DNA from: Paramecium octaurelia
Taxonomy: Eukaryota > Ciliophora > Oligohymenophorea > Peniculida > Parameciidae
DNA length: 64,000 bases
Assembly: GCA_905182995.1 (NCBI GenBank)
Contig: CAJJDP010000089.1
Span: 62,001-126,000 of the forward strand
Reading direction: 5' to 3'
The notes under the pieces are model-generated. The model was not told where the DNA came from, did no database searches, and saw nothing but the letters and a program-made list of their open reading frames with translations. A program made the position numbers and the translations under genes. Every line of letters starts with the position of its first letter. Position 1 is the stretch's first letter. Positions 60,089 to 64,000 of this stretch are shown piece by piece.

Positions 60089-63000
60089 TCATTCTTTAAG
60101 TGCACAAATAAGTGCTGTTCCTCTTAATGTCCAATAATCAGGAGGTTAATCTAAGGTTGGTAAATCCTAAGATTATACATAATGATAAATAATTACCACA
60201 GCTAAAACGTAATTTGTACTTTGTCCTGTAGTGGATAACACACCAGCTCTAGTTTATGTTTTGTAAACAGGACAACTAATAAATTGATCAAAATTGATAC
60301 CTATAATTATCAGATCTCTATTAATATTTGTCCTATTGTATAGGTAGGAAGTGGATAACTGGCATCAACATATTCATTTGACCCTAAATATAAACAATAA
60401 TATATTACAAAGTTAAGATCAGCCAGGCATTTCTTCTTCCATTGAGCTCCTTCCAAGAATAGACCATAGATAAACACTCCATCAACTGGTTTGATTGAAC
60501 ATTATTCTTTCTCAAATTCTTATACTTTAAATGAGAAAACAAGGTTGTCAATAGCTATGGCTGTCTTACGAGCATGAGTTTATAGACAACCAGTTAAAAA
60601 TCCTTAGGGATAGAAGAACCCGGATATCCAGAAACAATTAGGTCCTCCTGTAACAAGCCATTCTGACATGAACTTAACTCTTTCTTTCAAGTCTCTAATC
60701 CATGATGCCAAACCTTTTAATGACAAATATCCAACTTTATTCCACACCTTTGGAACTTCGTTGTTCATAAGTGAATAATACATGCTATCCAATTCTTAAC
60801 TCATTACCACTATACCTTCAATAGCTTAAGCCAATCCTTACAGTGTTCTACCCATAGTTGATAGTAAAATGTTGAACCGCTCTAATTCTTACAATAGAAC
60901 TGTAGACAAGGATGGAATCAGATTTTTCTCTGGATTAATTTACCATAATTCTTTATTAGATTCTTCTTTGTTTAAAAGAGGAGGGAGATCATCTTAAATA
61001 CTTTTGACGAGCTCCAATACTATTTAATCAGGTGTTTTTTCTGATGATCCTCCACCTTCCCTTGGCTATATGGATAAGATGGTTTCTAGAATTGAGTCAC
61101 TTTCTCTTTATTAGAATGTAATATTAGCATTTTCATGCATACCAAAAACTGCAGGATCATCAGTCATAGGTAAAGATTCGACGTATTTAATATACTCTTC
61201 AACAACGTTTTTCTCAGGTATTCTGTATGTATTATTTTCACAAAAGACATAGTTATCATCCAAGACTTCATTACATATGAATTTTCTCAATATTGTCATC
61301 AAACATCTTCTATCCCAATCATCAGTTACTCTACCACCATAGTTGATATTACCACTGACATACAACATGGCATCCCAAGGCACAGTGTCATTTTCACCTA
61401 AAAGCATCTTAATGACTGTCTTTGAAGTATCAAGATCACTATCATTAAATTCATATTTGATATTCCATCCCAATGGACCAAATTTCTTTCGTTCTTAAAT
61501 AATGGCATGGAAATAGCACAATCCCATAACTAATTTATGATAGATCTCTGGTTTAGCTGCAGTATCCAGGAATTCATTGGAAATATCTTATAGAGATCTC
61601 TTCAGATTTGCCTTCAAACCTCGAGGTGGTTCTGTTGTTAATTTGATTCCGTTTTGAAGTATGCTAACTGGGAAATAGGAAGCAGGCATTGAAGTTAAAT
61701 ACAACCTATAACTAGGATTGATCGTTTATTTCTTGGCTGTAATATCATCCACCAATTTTTCTAAATCTGGCATAAATGTCCTTGCCAAATGACAATTTTA
61801 TAATAAAACCCAACCTCCTGTAGTAGTGGCATCATTAATTTGTTTGGTTGCAATCTTTCCTTAACCTTGACCCAATGAGATAATAGCTAAGTTATCTTCA
61901 AAGTTTCTTTCCTTTGCAAATTTCAAGATCTGTGATGTTGGATCTGCTCCCTATGATAGTACAAATATAATGGGAGTTGTAACATCAGAATCATTATATA
62001 ATGTTTCCATTGTTGTGTTTGGAGATTCCAAATAAAATCTCCCAATGTTTTATTCAACATAACTTGAGAGTGCAAATAATATTTTTTCACTTCTAAATAT
62101 CTTAATAATCATCATTTTTTCAAATTCATCCAATTTGCTTTGATAAGGTTCTTCTAATTTCACAACCAAAGGATCAGATGCTTATATGTATGTTTTCCAT
62201 GCAGCCATGTTCTTTTATATGTGTTAACATAAACCTTTAAAGACTTCAAAATTAAGATCTAAAAAGGCAGCTAATTCCCAAGATGATTCTCCAATCAATA
62301 CCTTGTCTGGATTAACTGGCAATTTAGCTTTTTCAATGACTCCTGCTCCTCTCAAAAATGAACTCCAAAGACCATCTGATATTTTGTTTGCCTTTCTGTT
62401 AATTTAAGCTGCAATCAAAAATGAATAAATAAGTTTATGCTACTCAAACAACCCTCTGCATACATTAGTGAAGATTACTCGTGTTATGCTGTCAATCAAA
62501 TTAGTTAACCTTTATTATAATTCTTCAGCAGGCTATGCTTATCTCATAGCTAAATTGAACATCACTTAAACGTATTGTAAGGAGTATTGATACATAGGAT
62601 CAATGAGATTTAGATCTTTGATTACGAAATACAATACTGAACCTCTTACTGCTACTGATCTATATTCATTACGTACTCTCTCTATAGTTTTCTCTAACAC
62701 TACTGATTCTTCAATCTTGATATTGCTTTCTTCACTTGTGGTTTTGGCAGATTATAACGAGGTAATCAAATCTACATTATCTAAGATCTTTTCTGGATCT
62801 GCTTCAGCTAATTGTTTTAAGATCATTGATTCAGATTCACTCAACATCTTACGATATTAAGCTAATTTCATGACATTCTCATCCTTTTGAATTTCAATCT
62901 CCTCCTTTTCTAATCTCACAACATCAGCCAATAATTACTCTTCTAAACCTTCAAAGGTGACTGTGAAATTAATCACTGTGACCTTAATGAATACTTCAGG

Positions 63001-64000
63001 CAAGTATTTTGGATTTGGAATCTTTGTTGTTATAAACATCTTGAAATTTTTATCAAAATCTATATCGGCTTCACCAAACTTAATCAAAATACGACCATCA
63101 GCTTCCTTGTATTATTTCTACAGTATAGTTTCGATTGAAGGATCTAAATTTTCTTCAATATCTTGAATTAAAATAGGGTATCCATTTGTAATACACAATC
63201 TCATGTCAGATTAGAATTTGGGATCTGAGAATTTAACTACTTTCAATTTAAGATCTTAGAATGAACTCTTTATCCAATTATTTGCTTATTATTGTGGATC
63301 AATCATCAACGGCCATCTGTAACCTTGGGTTGCAAGAATAGAATTCTCTTAAGAAACAGAATCACTTGGCAACTTATGAATTGTCCAATCTCTCAATTGT
63401 AATGGATCTCCTAAAGTACCAACCAATGTGAATTTCTCAGATACAGGAATCTATGCTTCCCTCACCTTTTCAGTCCAATGAGTAATCAATTCATTTCTGT
63501 ACGGCCCAGTAAAAGGTCCATTGTACGAAATGGAGGCTGCAGCCAAAAAGACATCACCAATTAAATTGATGATGGCTACTCCCAATTCCTCCACAGTGCG
63601 TGCCCATCTCTCAGCTTCAGAGGCTGTAAGACTAATCAACTTTTAAGCTCTATCTAATCTAGCCTCAGTTAATTCTTTCAAGTTTTCAAGATCCTACTTC
63701 TTTTATGCCATTTCTGCAGTTTCTTGTTATAATTTCTTAACAGCCTATTTGACCTTCTAAAGTTCAGCTTCCTTAACTGCCAATTCCTTATTGGCTGAAT
63801 CCAAAACTGCCATCATTTCAGCCACTTTCCTCTTCTTTGGCTCTACCTTCTTACTTACAATAGAGTATGTATTCATAGCCAAACACCATGTCGCCATATC
63901 TGCAGCAGGCTTAGCTTTAGTTCTAATTAAATCAGGTACAAAGTCTTCCCTCGAAATGATTTTTCTCAAATTATTGAGTATCTTATCTGGAATATTATCT
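60089..64000 (-). CDS. Axonemal-type dynein heavy chain, C-terminal third (5' end outside window)
   Basis: The part seen runs from the stalk to the C-terminus. The second stalk helix holds MISLTASEAERWARTVEELG. AAA5 starts at PFTGPYRNELITHW with LRDWTIHKLPSDSVSQENSI and GYRWPLMIDPQQQANKWIKS. An AAA5-AAA6 linker, then AAA6, lead to the C-terminal barrel with PKVWNKVGYLSLKGLASWIR, FWISGFFYPQGFLTG and GVFIYGLFLEGAQW. It ends DYWTLRGTALICALKE with TGA at 60089-60091. The C-terminal domain marks an axonemal or cytoplasmic chain of normal length; subtype (inner or outer arm) cannot be fixed from this part. Several tiny introns are present and not all placed. Confidence 0.93.

Overview
The window is a stretch of ciliate macronuclear DNA, almost certainly from Paramecium. 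Four things show this. The sequence is strongly AT-rich. Conserved proteins can only be read when TAA and TAG are glutamine and TGA is the sole stop. Genes are interrupted by tiny introns, all those resolved here being 19-35 nt, mostly GTA...TAG. Genes are packed tightly on both strands, often with fewer than 50 bp between them. For this reason a standard-code reading sees only fragments of the real genes. All gene models below use the ciliate code; where I could, I checked that exon lengths sum to whole codons.

Left part (1-12.5 kb): the end of a Gln/Pro-rich gene, the proteasome ATPase Rpt3, a coiled-coil gene, a Myb factor with a Gln-rich tail, the ciliary protein CFAP52, a TFIIB/cyclin-fold-like protein and a second Myb gene. 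Just before the second Myb gene a 1,345-bp block occurs twice with one N between the copies. This is almost surely an unmerged contig overlap, and it creates a false truncated Myb copy.

Middle part (14-43 kb): splicing factor SF3B1, a mitochondrial-type membrane protein, coiled-coil genes, a protein joining a VHS-like domain to an adaptin-ear-like domain, a casein kinase 1, a PHO80-like cyclin, the diflavin reductase NDOR1/Tah18, a PG-rich repeat ciliary protein, a 1,100-residue coiled-coil protein, the APC/C subunit CDC27, a SPRY-like protein, a PAS-like protein, a PHD-SET methyltransferase of the ATXR5/TXR1 type and the rRNA methyltransferase SPB1.

Right part (44-64 kb): a decayed protein-kinase gene, an L7/RLP7-family protein, a La-motif protein, an F-BAR protein next to the retriever subunit VPS35L, a glucose-6-phosphatase-like PAP2 enzyme, a Rieske sterol desaturase, membrane and helical proteins of unknown role, a MORN-repeat protein and the C-terminal third of a dynein heavy chain that runs off the edge.

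There are no operons; neighbours are mostly unrelated. Themes that recur are cilia (CFAP52, PG-rich protein, MORN protein, dynein), endosome and coat trafficking (VHS-ear protein, F-BAR, VPS35L) and basic nuclear functions. I recognised no tRNA, rRNA, CRISPR array or transposon. One intergenic region at 38.3-38.5 kb holds strong paired inverted repeats that could be a structured RNA.
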